Positions 56,001-64,000 of a stretch of 64,000 nucleotides of DNA are shown piece by piece. The first letter of the stretch is position 1. Every line of letters begins with the position of its first letter. Position numbers and translations under genes: made by a program. Below the pieces are notes generated by a model. The model was not told the origin of the DNA and made no database searches. It saw nothing but the letters and a program-made list of their open reading frames with translations. The stretch is from Coremacera marginata (Eukaryota > Arthropoda > Insecta > Diptera > Sciomyzidae): the NCBI GenBank assembly GCA_914767935.1, contig OU612045.1:62012190-62076189 (forward strand), given 5' to 3'.

Positions 56001-59000
56001 ATTAAGGCAAACATCACCGCCATCCAGGAAATGCGATGGAAAGGGCAAGGCTGCTCTAAAAAAGCACACTGCGATATCTACTACAGCTGCCATGCGGAGA
56101 AGCGCGAATTCGGATGTGGATTCATCGTTAGCCGGAAACTACGCCACCTTGTTTCCCGATTCACACTTGTGAATGGAAGATTGGCAACGATCCGCATCAA
56201 GACAAAATTTTTCTTCATCAGCCTTATTTGTGCGCACGCCCTGACGGAGGAAAAGGACGAAGCCGTTAAGGACGCTTTCTACGCTAGTCTTGAGGGCGTA
56301 TACGACCACTTTCCGGTCCATGACGTGAAAATAGTCCTCGGCGAATTTAGTCCGAGAGTCGGAAGGGAAGGCATCTTTGGCCCCACTGCCGGTCAGTTCA
56401 GTCTTCATGAGATCTCCACGTTCTAAGACTAGTCGACTTCGACGCGACGCGAAACATGGTAGTTAGTAGCACCAGATTTAAACACCTCGACATCCACAAG
56501 GCCACCTGGCTGTCCCCGGATCAAAAAACGCGAAACCAAATTGATCATGTTGTAATCGGCGGAAGGTATGCTTCTAGTGTTCTAGATGAGCGTACATGTC
56601 GGGGGATCAACATTGACTCCGACCACTATCTTGTTGCAACCAAGATCCGCATACGTTTATGCAATGCGAACAATATACGCACAGGAATGCAACGAAAGCT
56701 AGATGTCACTAAGCCGCAATTACAATGGACTGCCTAAGCCTACTCCACTCAACACTTGTTTAAGCTCAACCAACCAACCTCTGGACCTGACGACGCCGGC
56801 GGACTTTGGGTGCATATATCCCACTCCATGTGCGCTGCCGCTGAAGAAGTAATAGGGTTCCGGCGCAAGGGAGCGCGGCGTCTAGACTCCCGCGTTTCAT
56901 TCGGCAGCTTTAACTTTAAAGTAGTCAAGGAGTTTGTATACCTTGGCACCGCCATTAATAACAACAACGAAGTCAGCTTGGAGACAAGCCGGAGAACAAT
57001 AATTGATAATAGGTGCTACTATGGGCTCAGCAAGCAACTAAGTTCCAGACCCCTCTCGAGATCGACAAAACTAACACTATACAAGACGCTCATTCTATCT
57101 GTGCTTCTTTATGGCGCTCAAGCATGGGTAGTTTCGCAAACTGACGTAGCTGCTCTGGGGGTGTTCGAGAGAAAAGTTTTTCGCAAAAACTTCGGTCCTG
57201 TTCGAGTCGGCGATGACTATCGTATCCGAATGAACCACAAGCTGTATGAGCTCTACAAAGACATTGACGTAGTTCGGCGTATAACTGTGCTGCGACTACG
57301 CTGGCTGGATCACGTCCATCCTATGGACGACGAAGCTCCAGCGAAAAAGGTGCTCGAGGCGAGGGTCATTGGTCAACGACAACGAGGGAGACCATGCCTC
57401 CGATGGATGGACCAGGCCGAGGAAGCCCTAACCACACTTGGTGTATCCGATTGAAGAGGGGCGCGCAAAGCAGAGGCGCCTGGCGAAAGCTGACGAGGTT
57501 GGCCGAAACCCAAACGCGGGTTGTTATGGCCACCTAAGTAAGTAAGTAGGTATTAAAATAACTTCGTAAACTTTTTATTAAAGATTTTTTTAAGGTATTG
57601 TTGAAGGTACAAAACGAAATAAAAATTTTAATTTTATCATTTACAAATTTTTTTCTTTATGATAAATTAAAAAAAAAATCAATGAGTAACCCTATTATAT
57701 TGTCCACAACTGTATATAGTTTATGTTTATTCTACAAAGAATATTGTAATTGAAGGACTAAATGAAAACACAATGACACACTCATCTTTCCCCTGACCAT
57801 CGTTTTCTATGAAATTATTCGTTGTTTTATTATTTATTTTTTATTTATTTTCCAATTAACTATACGCTCAATTCTTAACTATCTTCCTAATTATTTTTTT
57901 ATAACTTATTTTTTTTAGTCAATACAACTGTATTGAAAATATTTTAGCAAGTTTTTATAAAAGATTTTTAATTCGAATTCTTTCTTACACGGAAAGAAAA
58001 AATTGTACTAAAATCAAGCCCAAATCGTTCATAAATGAAAAGAAAATTTTATCAATGATGGAATTTGTTGATTAGCTCAAATGTCAAAAAACTAATCTGT
58101 ATATTTTTCAGATTTTTAAATTGATATTGGTATTTGCCTATTTGTCCGTCCCATACACATTAAAAAAAAATGATGTATAAGGTGGGGGTGACCGAAATCT
58201 ATATTTTAATCTTGTACATAAATACATATTTCCGTATGGAGTAATTTTGAAATCGGTCTAATATGAAGCAAAATATGGCAATTTAAATTTTCTCGATGTA
58301 TGGGATGGGGACGTGGTTGTGAGCGGATTTTAAATTTGTTTTGCTCTATGTGTTTATATTCTTACTTACAACTGACATGCAAAATTTTGTTTCTCTAACG
58401 ACTATTAGCTTCTATATATTTATTTCGGTAAGGGGCCCCTTATTCCAGCAAATCTACAAACGCTACAGCAACACTTGATATATCATTAGAAAGGTCATGA
58501 CCTGTAGGTATGCAGGAAATGATTAGATTTTTGATAAGTGGTAGCGTTGAGCAGATATGAGCGTTTAAAGTTGCAAAAATGGCAAAAAGATTTTAGACAC
58601 GAACTCGCCTAATGTGATTGAGAAGTATGGTATACAGAGCGAATATTTTAGCCATTTCTTAATCAAGTTTTTTCATTTATTTTTTTAATATTACTTTGGA
58701 AATAGTTCTTAAAAAATATTAATGAAGTTTTACAATAGACTTTGAATAAATATTTAAAATATTTAAATGAAATAAGTGATACCAAAATGATGGAAATTTC
58801 AAAGTGAATATTGCTTTTTTTTAATTCTATTTCATTAATAACAGAGAGAGCCACTCTTAAAATAAAGGCATAATCATGGCAGAGTGCAATAGTATGCGCT
58901 TTCGCTGAATAATTCGGAGCGAATTATAGGTAGAAGCTTGCAAGAGAAAGCATTCAACGTTTCTTTGTTCTATCAATCAGCACAAATTTTTCATAACTGC

Positions 59001-62000
59001 TCTGTTTTTCAAGATTTTCTCTTTCTTCTATTGGAAACCGTTGCTTTCATCGGCTAACTTAGAATAGAGTTAAAATAAGAGACTAAGAGTTGCTTTGCAA
59101 GAGTCTTTAAGAACAATCTTCTATATATTTATTCCTGTAAGGGTCCCCTTATTTTAGCGAATCAACAAATGCTACAGCAACCCTTGATATATCATTAGAA
59201 AGGTCTTGAGGTGTAGGTAAGCAGAAAATTATTAGATTTTTGAGAAGTGGTAGTTTAGAAGATATGAGCGTTTAAAAATGAAAAAATGATGAAAAGACTT
59301 AAGACACGAACTCGCGGCAATGTGAATGAGAAAGTGTGATTTCCAAAGCGAAGTAGGGAAGTACACCCGATTTTCGAAGCGTTATCACTAGTTCGTATTT
59401 ATTGACTTGTATTGACTCGTCTTTTTGATTTGGGCGGACAAATGTGCAAATAGAGACACATTTCGTTCAATTTAAAAATCTGAAAATTATAGAGTAATTT
59501 TTTGACATTTGGAGCCAATCAACAACCATCCAGCATTGAAATTCGAAAAAGGTCATATCAGGACCACCCTAATGTAAGACTATGAGGTGAATTTTTCACA
59601 AAGTTTCAAGGGCAGTATCTTCCAAACGAAGCAAATCTCAAACTTAGTATTTTAACTGCAAAATAATATTATACTTTATTAAGATTAAATTTCAAATTTT
59701 TTAACCCCTGCTCACCAGAGATATTTGACCCCAGAGATATTTGACCCCAAACAAAAAAGTTGATGAGTAAGAATGTTAAAAAAATTTATGAATAAACAGC
59801 TAGTTAAAATGTACTCTAGAAAAAATGCATGACTGCAACCGTTTAAAAAAAAAAAAATTATAAAGTTACAAATATCACGCTTTGAACAGAATAATGTAAT
59901 AGTTATTTTAATATGAAACAATTTCATAAGCATTTTTTACTGTTTTTAATTCATTATTCTATGCATAATAAGAGCTGAGAAATATAAGTAACCACAAACG
60001 CATAATCACTATAGATAGCAAAGAAAATATGGCCGCCATTTTGAAAGAAAATAAAAAAAACGTTTGGAAGCAGTTCTGAAATTTAAATAGATTGGACAAT
60101 TTAATAAAAATATCAAGTTTTTAAAAATGGTCGAGCAATCAGTCCCAGTGAACCAAAACTACCGTTTTTGAATTCATTTATGAACCTTTTCGGGTAGAAA
60201 CGTTCATTTTCGGCACTCATAAATTAACCCTTTTTATATCATTCGTCGGACTAAAATGCCTCTCAAAAACGAACCTTATTTTGTTAATATCAAATGAGTT
60301 AAAAAAAGAACCATAAATTATTCTCTTTTTTGTTCGGAAATGAGTTAAAAAAAGAACCATAAAAGTTCTTTTCCTGCACTCGGAAATTAACCCTTTTTGA
60401 ACAATCGCCGGACGAAAATGCCTCTCAGAAACAAACTGTTTTTTCTTCGGAAATGAGTTCAAAAATGAACCATACAAAAGTTATTTTTCGGCACTCGAAA
60501 CCGAAACGAAATTGAACCTTTTTGTATCAATCTTTGGACTGAATTGCCTCTCAAAAACAAACCTTTTTTGTTCAATAATGGGTTAAAAAAATAACCTTTT
60601 TGAATTATAAATTTTATTATTGCATAATACTATTTATAATTACACATCGATATTTTGTTAAAGAAGAAACGATTATTGCTAAAATTAGAGATCATATTAA
60701 TCATTGGGTTAATAGGATTAATACACCTGGGCTGGAATTCACGCATTGTGTTTTTCATGATATTGATGTTTCAAAGGGGAAAAGGTGTGATTGTTTTCCA
60801 ATTTGACAAACTTCCAAATTATATATGAAATATCAAAATAGTTAAGTTATTAATTGGGGAATTTATTTGGTTACATTTTTGCATCGAATGTTTTCGTGGT
60901 TTTCATTCTATTTGGGCTTGATTTCAATTTTTGATAGAAATGTTGAAATGTTGAAAATTTTCATACGTGTAGCAGTACATCCATCTCGCACTGGTAAAAG
61001 AGTTCATATGATTTTGGTGCGAAGGTTAACGTTTTCATTTTAAGTTCCTTTATTTACCTGATTTTAGAATATAAAAAGTAACATTTATGATTCATTTGTG
61101 AACTCATTTATGAACAAAAAATGGTTCGTTTATGAGAAATTGTTTCCTACTGATATGATAAGAAAACTATTCTTTTTTCAACTCATTTCAGAATGCAAAA
61201 AAGAAACAAATGATTCATTTCCGAACTCATTTATGAACAAAAAATGGTTCATTTACAAGGAAGTCTTACCTACTGAAATGATACAAAAATGATTCATTTT
61301 CGACTCAAAATAAGCTTCTAATGAATTTCGCAAAATATGCACAATTTTTCTTTATGGGAAAAGTTTTCACGAATTTAATCTTTTATAACAAGCACATTTA
61401 AGCGACAAAATAAAAAAAAAAAAATTTAAAAAAAAAATTCTAACCAAAAACGTTCGCAAAACTCTCACCTTACTCAAAACCTTCGCTTATGGTTCAGTGG
61501 GGTGTTGGATCAGTTGATTTGAACAGACTCTGCTCATAGTGAGTAAATTCTCAAAATGATATTTTCGTAAAGTGTTGAATCACCTATTCAGTGAGCTCAC
61601 AATTTTTGAAGTAGTAAAAATCGCCGAATATCTTTGAGAAAATATTCCCATACAACTTGATATTCCCGGAAATATTTATTCTCTCATATCGATTCAATCT
61701 AAGAATCTAAAGAATCTAAAAAGATTCTGTACGGTTTATCATGCAGTTAAAAGGAAAATTGCTAGCCTTGCAAAATTCATGGATTGATTTTTTGATTTAA
61801 TACCAATTTTGAAATCAATAATATCCTGACGTGAGAAAAAAGATCCTAAAACTTGTTATGAGAACCATGCTCTAATATCTCCAAAACTATTTCACCTATT
61901 GTATTCTTATTTCGCATCGTAATTTCTCATCGCATGGGCTAATAGTTTAAAAAAGAGTGAAAATAGAAGTGTGTTGGAAAATTTTTTCATTTGACCCGAA

Positions 62001-64000
62001 ATCTAACATTTATCAATATAAAACATTTTAAGACTATCAGTCATGGTTGCTGTCAATTTGATTTTTACCTATGCAATACATATAAAGCATTTCCAGTGTA
62101 ACTTAATTATTTAGCTTTAAATTTGTTTCAGTTCAAGCAAAATTAAGTTATGTTTTTCTTAAGCGATCTCTGTATTTGACCTGTGCATTACATTTTTTTC
62201 TGAATTCTTGACATTTTTCTTACAAGGCTGCCTGCATTGAGACAAACTATAAAATGACCCAACAAATAATTGTTTAATAATTGTTTTATTGCTTAAAATA
62301 AAACATGATTAAGTTGGAGCAGTCCACAACCGATCAAAATTTCAGAGCATTTGCACAATTTCAGAAAAATTTTTTTTTAAAAACTCTTTGAAATACAAGT
62401 TTTGATACATTTTTATTTTCCATTTCTAAGTAAAAAGCAAGAAGAACTTCAACTTCATAAAAGTTTGCAGTAATGTATTAATTTAATGATTTAGTTGAAA
62501 ATGTGTATTTAGCCCATTAATGGCGAATAAATAAAAAATATAATCAAATCCACTTCGTCGTTCTCACACAGCTTTGAAAATCTAATTTTGTTGAACTCTC
62601 GTCACTAATGGGTTAAATATCATATTATTATTTTAAATTAAATGATCAAAATAAAGAGAAATAAAACCAAAAATTTTTTTTTGTATATTGTATTAAAAAT
62701 TTTTCCTCGTTACAAAAAACGAAAGGCTTTCAATTACTTTAAATTCCTTGCAACTATGTAGGACACAGTAACATATTCTGACACATGATGCCCAAATCAT
62801 ACTGATTTTTTGTGTCAATAATAAGCACCTTCTAACAGTATCCACTACGCGAAAAAATTTCGGTTGCCTTGTGGTAAAACTGGAATTAAAGTAACAATAA
62901 AATTCTCAATTTACTCAGAATAAACCTAGAAATATCTTATATATTCCAGTATTAAACTGGGCTACATATAAACTGGTATTTTTTATTATTTCTCATAACA
63001 ACTATACAAGTTTATTATCGCTTTAAAAGCATTGAGTCTGCCCTTTAATCTTTCTTGTAAATAATTACTTGTTATTCATTCGTATTATATTTTATCGCTC
63101 TCACGCTTCACCTGATTATTAATCCATTTTTATCACGAGATATTTCTTCTAATTCCTAACAATAGATTCAACACCTAAAAATCTGTTGTCAGTAAACATA
63201 TTAATTAAATCGTATTTCTTTCAAGCTGATTAAACACTGCTGATTGATTTGTTTAGCTCAAATTGTTCTATCTTTTCTTCTGCCCAGCAAACAATGATGA
63301 GTGAGCACCTCTAATTTGTTTCCTCATTTTAACCATAAAATGCCGATTGTATAAGAAAACTCCTTACCGTATCGTCTGATAAACATGCTCTGCCATCGTA
63401 ACATCGCCGCAAACATAGACGTGACCTCCTTCCGTAACAATCAAATCGTACAATGAATCAAATTCCTGTCCAATCAAATCCTGAACGTATGTCTGTGGAA
63501 ACGAGGATAGCAGAGAAAAGAGAAGATGAGCAAATAGAAAGGAAATGCAATAAAAATGTGTACAATAAAAGGAAATTTATTTGCTGTTCTGAAGCAATTC
63601 TTAGAAATAAATCCAATGTCAGTGGGAAATAATAGAAAAATCTTATGGACAGAAAAGATAACGTTGCGGCATTGTTCAACAGCATTCGAAAGAACAAATG
63701 AACCAAAAGAGATTAAAGTGATATAGTTATTTCAGAAATTTCATATTCTTACCTTTGGTAGATTGGGCTCACGTGATAGTGCAAGAAATACCCGATCCAG
63801 TATTTTGGATTTGACTAGGTGCTCCTTCTCTGCCGCATACAGATCCACATCCCGATTGCGACAGCCGAAGAAGAGCCATATTTTAGGCAGTTCCAACTCA
63901 ACATCGTGTTCCTTAAGCATCTCGAATTCCTGCCAGAAGGAGCGAAAGGGTGCAATACCAGTGCCAGGTCCAATGAGAATAATCGGCTTACTAATGTCAG
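52958..64000 (-). CDS. Nos: Nitric oxide synthase, C-terminal exons (partial gene)
   Basis: Nos makes nitric oxide from L-arginine, with NADPH, FAD, FMN, haem and tetrahydrobiopterin; electrons enter at the reductase half encoded here. Exons: 63753-64000 (open at the window edge), 63368-63492, 53386-53452 and 52958-53065; total 548 nt, giving 182 codons after the first two bases (181 residues and the stop). Exon one begins DISKPIILIGPGTGIAPFRS, the NADPH-ribose/FAD-domain motif, and has WLFFGCRNRDVDLYAAEKEH. Exon two has YVCGDVTMAEHVYQTI. The last exon ends ITLRTAEIHTKSRATARIRM then ASEP, as I recall for fly NOS. NADPH-P450 reductase is excluded by IAPFRSFWQ and the long tail after the C-terminal aromatic region. 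All junctions are GT-AG and in phase; no damage seen. N-terminal oxygenase, calmodulin and FMN parts lie beyond base 64000. Confidence 0.97.
53066..53385 (-). other. Nos intron, 320 bp, with a 12-bp tandem repeat
   Basis: Phase 0. Contains three perfect copies of a 12-bp unit (plus strand GTGTTAGTGTTT, 53229-53264). Acceptor ATACTCCACAG. Confidence 0.9.
53386..53452 (-). CDS. Nos: Nos exon, KCIAVKVEKSEADVEKLMLT LR
   Basis: 67 nt: one base completing Arg, then 22 codons KCIAVKVEKSEADVEKLMLT-LR. Acceptor CGCAG, donor GTAAGTATG. Too short to be found by an open-frame search; identified because it joins its neighbours in phase and fills the expected segment before the terminal exon. Confidence 0.94.
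53603..54530 (+). repeat. TACTAG-type interspersed repeat, ~0.93 kb
   Basis: Starts ACTAGCTTAAACCCGCCGC, TTCGCCGGGTTTTC, and ends with AAATTTTATAAAAATCTGAG ... TTATTAATAGTATAGATTTG. The start matches those at 30971, 21709 and 54811, and the end module matches 18235-18320 and 23820-23905 in pattern. Non-coding. It lies in the Nos intron, on the strand opposite to the gene. Confidence 0.6.
54811..54900 (+). repeat. Short TACTAG-type repeat fragment
   Basis: ATACTAGCAGGCCACAGTTG then CTTCGGCTTCGCCACAGAC and a TATTAATATAGA end; a heavily shortened relative of 53603-54530. Confidence 0.45.
55230..55560 (+). repeat. tRNA-headed SINE, copy C (best preserved)
   Basis: A box TGGCGTAGTGGGTAGAGTG and B box CAGGTTCGAATCCC are perfect pol III promoter matches at normal spacing. 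The body (CATCTGACTCAGAAAG, TCTCTGCAGACAATGAC, CATGAAAAGCTTCTTGAGAA, CATAAGCCGCTCGGACTCGG, TAGGTCCAGTTCTCGATCAT) equals copies A and B. The 3' end GGGCTGAAATGGCCATTTCG runs into ten T residues, which would terminate pol III. Inserted in the Nos intron. Confidence 0.92.
55940..56737 (+). pseudogene. RTE endonuclease domain, inactivated
   Basis: Nicks the target DNA in LINE retrotransposition. The conserved Asn (WNVRT), Glu (QEMRW) and His (SDHY) are present, but the GDFN block is GEFS, losing the Asp and Asn needed for catalysis. There is a frameshift near 55995 and a stop at 56424 (HEISTF, where the family continues). Frames 56031-56426 and 56456-56737 hold most of it. Confidence 0.82.
56756..57537 (+). 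pseudogene. RTE post-RT C-terminal segment
   Basis: A 232-codon frame joins a linker piece (SGPDDAGGLWVHISHSMCAA, AEEVIGFRRKG) directly to the thumb/C-terminal part; the whole reverse-transcriptase palm with its DD motif is absent. At 57452 Trp of the expected SDW is a TGA stop, and one frame later RGAWRKLTRLAETQTRVVMA-T completes the protein to TAA at 57535. The long uninterrupted frame shows limited decay since the deletion. Confidence 0.8.
57532..57550 (+). repeat. (TAAG)n 3' tail of the LINE
   Basis: Three to four TAAG units right after the stop codon, in place of a poly(A) tail. Confidence 0.8.
57995..59560. repeat. Repeat complex with inverted flanks and internal direct repeats
   Basis: Inverted pair: 58044-58152 and 59431-59540 (GTTGATTAGCTCAAATGTC against GACATTTGGAGCCAATCAAC; GATTTTTAAATTGA against TCAATTTAAAAATC; TTTGTCCGTCCC against GGGCGGACAAA). 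Direct pair: 58410-58615 and 59118-59330 (CTTCTATATATTTATT, CTTGATATATCATTAGAAAG, AGACACGAACTCGC). No coding sequence. In the Nos intron. Confidence 0.7.
60187..60600. repeat. Three tandem units of 115-160 bp (left arm)
   Basis: Units share GGCACTC/GCACTCGG (60212, 60376, 60490), AATTAACCCTTTTT-type, GGACTAAAATGCCTCTCA-type (60249, 60409, 60536) and GAAATGAGTTAAAAAAAGAA blocks. Produces a spurious 86-codon minus-strand frame. Confidence 0.82.
60601..61084. other. Spacer between the two repeat arms
   Basis: About 480 bp. A 68-codon plus frame (60600-60806) exists but has no recognisable motif. Confidence 0.4.
61085..61300. repeat. Two tandem units related to 60187-60600, apparently inverted
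   Basis: Two head-to-tail units share GAACTCATTTATGAACAAAA, AATGGTTC(G/A)TTTA, CCTACTGA(T/A)ATGAT and TGATTCATTT. The inverse of the left arm (TTTATGGTTCTTTTTTTAAC, TCATTTCCGAAC) resembles AACTCATTT and TCATTTCCGAAC here, suggesting tandem-repeat arms facing each other as in foldback elements. Confidence 0.6.
61301..63367. other. Rest of the Nos intron
   Basis: AT-rich, no element or exon recognised. Confidence 0.5.
63368..63492 (-). CDS. Nos: Nos exon, TYVQDL to QTI
   Basis: 125 nt: 41 codons plus CG of the next Arg codon. Reads TYVQDLIGQEFDSLYDLIVT, then EGGHVYVCGDVTMAEHVYQT. The CGD motif is the conserved Cys of the NADPH-binding end of the reductase. Donor GTAAGG; the split Arg codon (CG|G) is completed by the exon 9.9 kb away. 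Confidence 0.96.
63493..63752 (-). other. Nos intron, 260 bp
   Basis: GTAAG donor, TTTCCACAG acceptor; phase 0. No embedded element seen. Confidence 0.9.
63753..64000 (-). CDS. Nos: Nos exon, NADPH-binding core (5' end outside window)
   Basis: At least 248 nt. It encodes the glycine-rich GPGTGIAPFRSFWQ loop and FGCRNRDVDLY, both parts of the NADP-binding fold of the FNR-like module, and ends LALSREPNLPK on a complete codon before donor GTAAGAATATG. The window cuts it two bases into a codon at the right edge. Confidence 0.96.

Larger units (their letters stand above)
55632..57550 (+). mobile_element. RTE-type LINE, internally deleted and dead
   Basis: Non-LTR retrotransposon relic. The apurinic endonuclease part is recognised from 55940 (TWNVRTLNREGAIIQLTE), then after a frameshift AIQEMRWKGQGCSKKAHCDI, RLATIRIKTKFFFISLICAH, VKIVLGEFSPRVG, TRNQIDHVVIGGRYASSV and DSDHYLVATKI. 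The RT core is missing: the sequence jumps to a post-RT segment SFGSFNFKVVKEFVYLGTAI, LLYGAQAWVV, LRLRWLDHVHPMDDEAPAKK and RGRPCLRWMDQAEEALTTLG. The stop codon TAA (57535) merges with a TAAG-type microsatellite tail, a known RTE trait. Start is approximate (CGAACCTTCACATGGC, 55635). Confidence 0.85.
53453..63367 (-). other. Nos intron, 9.9 kb, repeat-filled
   Basis: Phase 2 intron. Contents from right to left: unremarkable AT-rich DNA (61310-63367), inverted and tandem repeat complexes (57995-61300), an RTE LINE relic on the opposite strand (55632-57550), a SINE (55230-55560), TACTAG-type repeats (53603-54530, 54811-54900). No other exon-like sequence fits between the flanking exons, whose codons join exactly. 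Confidence 0.9.

Noticed and set aside
56139..56408. 89-codon minus-strand frame
   Set aside because: Antisense shadow of the RTE endonuclease.
60217..60477. 86-codon minus-strand frame
   Set aside because: Consists of the tandem repeat units translated; internal repetition follows the DNA repeat exactly.
1..64000. CRISPR array, operons, rRNA or phage features
   Set aside because: None seen; spliced gene structure and repeat content show animal nuclear DNA.
63753..64000. NADPH-cytochrome P450 reductase instead of Nos
   Set aside because: The GPGTGIAPFRSFWQ loop, FFGCRNRDVDLY block and the ITLRTAEIHTKSR tail fit NOS; P450 reductase ends shortly after its C-terminal Trp and lacks this tail.

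Overview
The window is AT-rich nuclear DNA from a higher fly (Brachycera; an acalyptrate, perhaps a tephritid-like fly). The evidence is one unmistakable host gene, nitric oxide synthase (Nos), plus dipteran repeat types: DD41D 'rosa'-type mariners, a tRNA-headed SINE family, an RTE-type LINE with a TAAG-type tail, and cytosine-rich 'GGTAGGCGTGGTTTTC' interspersed repeats. The order is inferred with confidence; the family is only a guess from repeat style.

The only secure host coding sequence is the 3' end of Nos on the minus strand. Four exons are visible: 63753-64000 (continues beyond the window), 63368-63492, 53386-53452 and 52958-53065. All junctions are GT-AG and the reading frame runs through to the stop codon. 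They encode the C-terminal NADPH/FAD-binding part of the reductase half. The 9.9-kb intron between the second and third visible exons is full of repeats: an interspersed repeat at 53603-54530, a SINE at 55230, an RTE LINE relic at 55632-57550, an inverted/direct repeat complex at 57995-59560, and a foldback-like tandem array at 60190-61300.

Everything left of Nos is intergenic or intronic DNA of unidentified genes, dominated by transposon remains. Left to right: repeat family R1 (1-1020, 19441-20508 and, inverted, 36765-37741); DD41D mariner relics (1360-1990, 10148-10981, 46865-47075); a hAT-like element (2658-4308); two mariner relics facing each other (6416-7586 minus, 7839-8345 plus); a 2.5-kb element with about 440-bp inverted arms (11055-13607); a TIR element holding two tRNA-like heads (16637-17507); SINEs (22711, 40676, 55230); an apparently intact Tc3-like transposon with one 58-bp intron (23909-25499); a pair of inverted MITE copies (31889-32870); a CR1/jockey-group LINE relic (44110-45090); a tandem-unit repeat beginning AACCGACTTCAAAAAGG (45216) that abuts a 435-bp near-perfect palindrome (46064-46498); and a Tc1-like relic with about 200-bp IR/DR-type ends (47090-48097).

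Two TE-poor stretches (about 26.4-28.2 kb and 41.6-43.6 kb) have the look of promoters with 5'UTR exons on the minus strand: TATA plus initiator, long CAA/CAG-rich leader, and a consensus splice donor. They could be alternative first exons of a gene whose coding part lies left of the window. This is inference only. No rRNA, CRISPR or genuine tRNA gene was seen.
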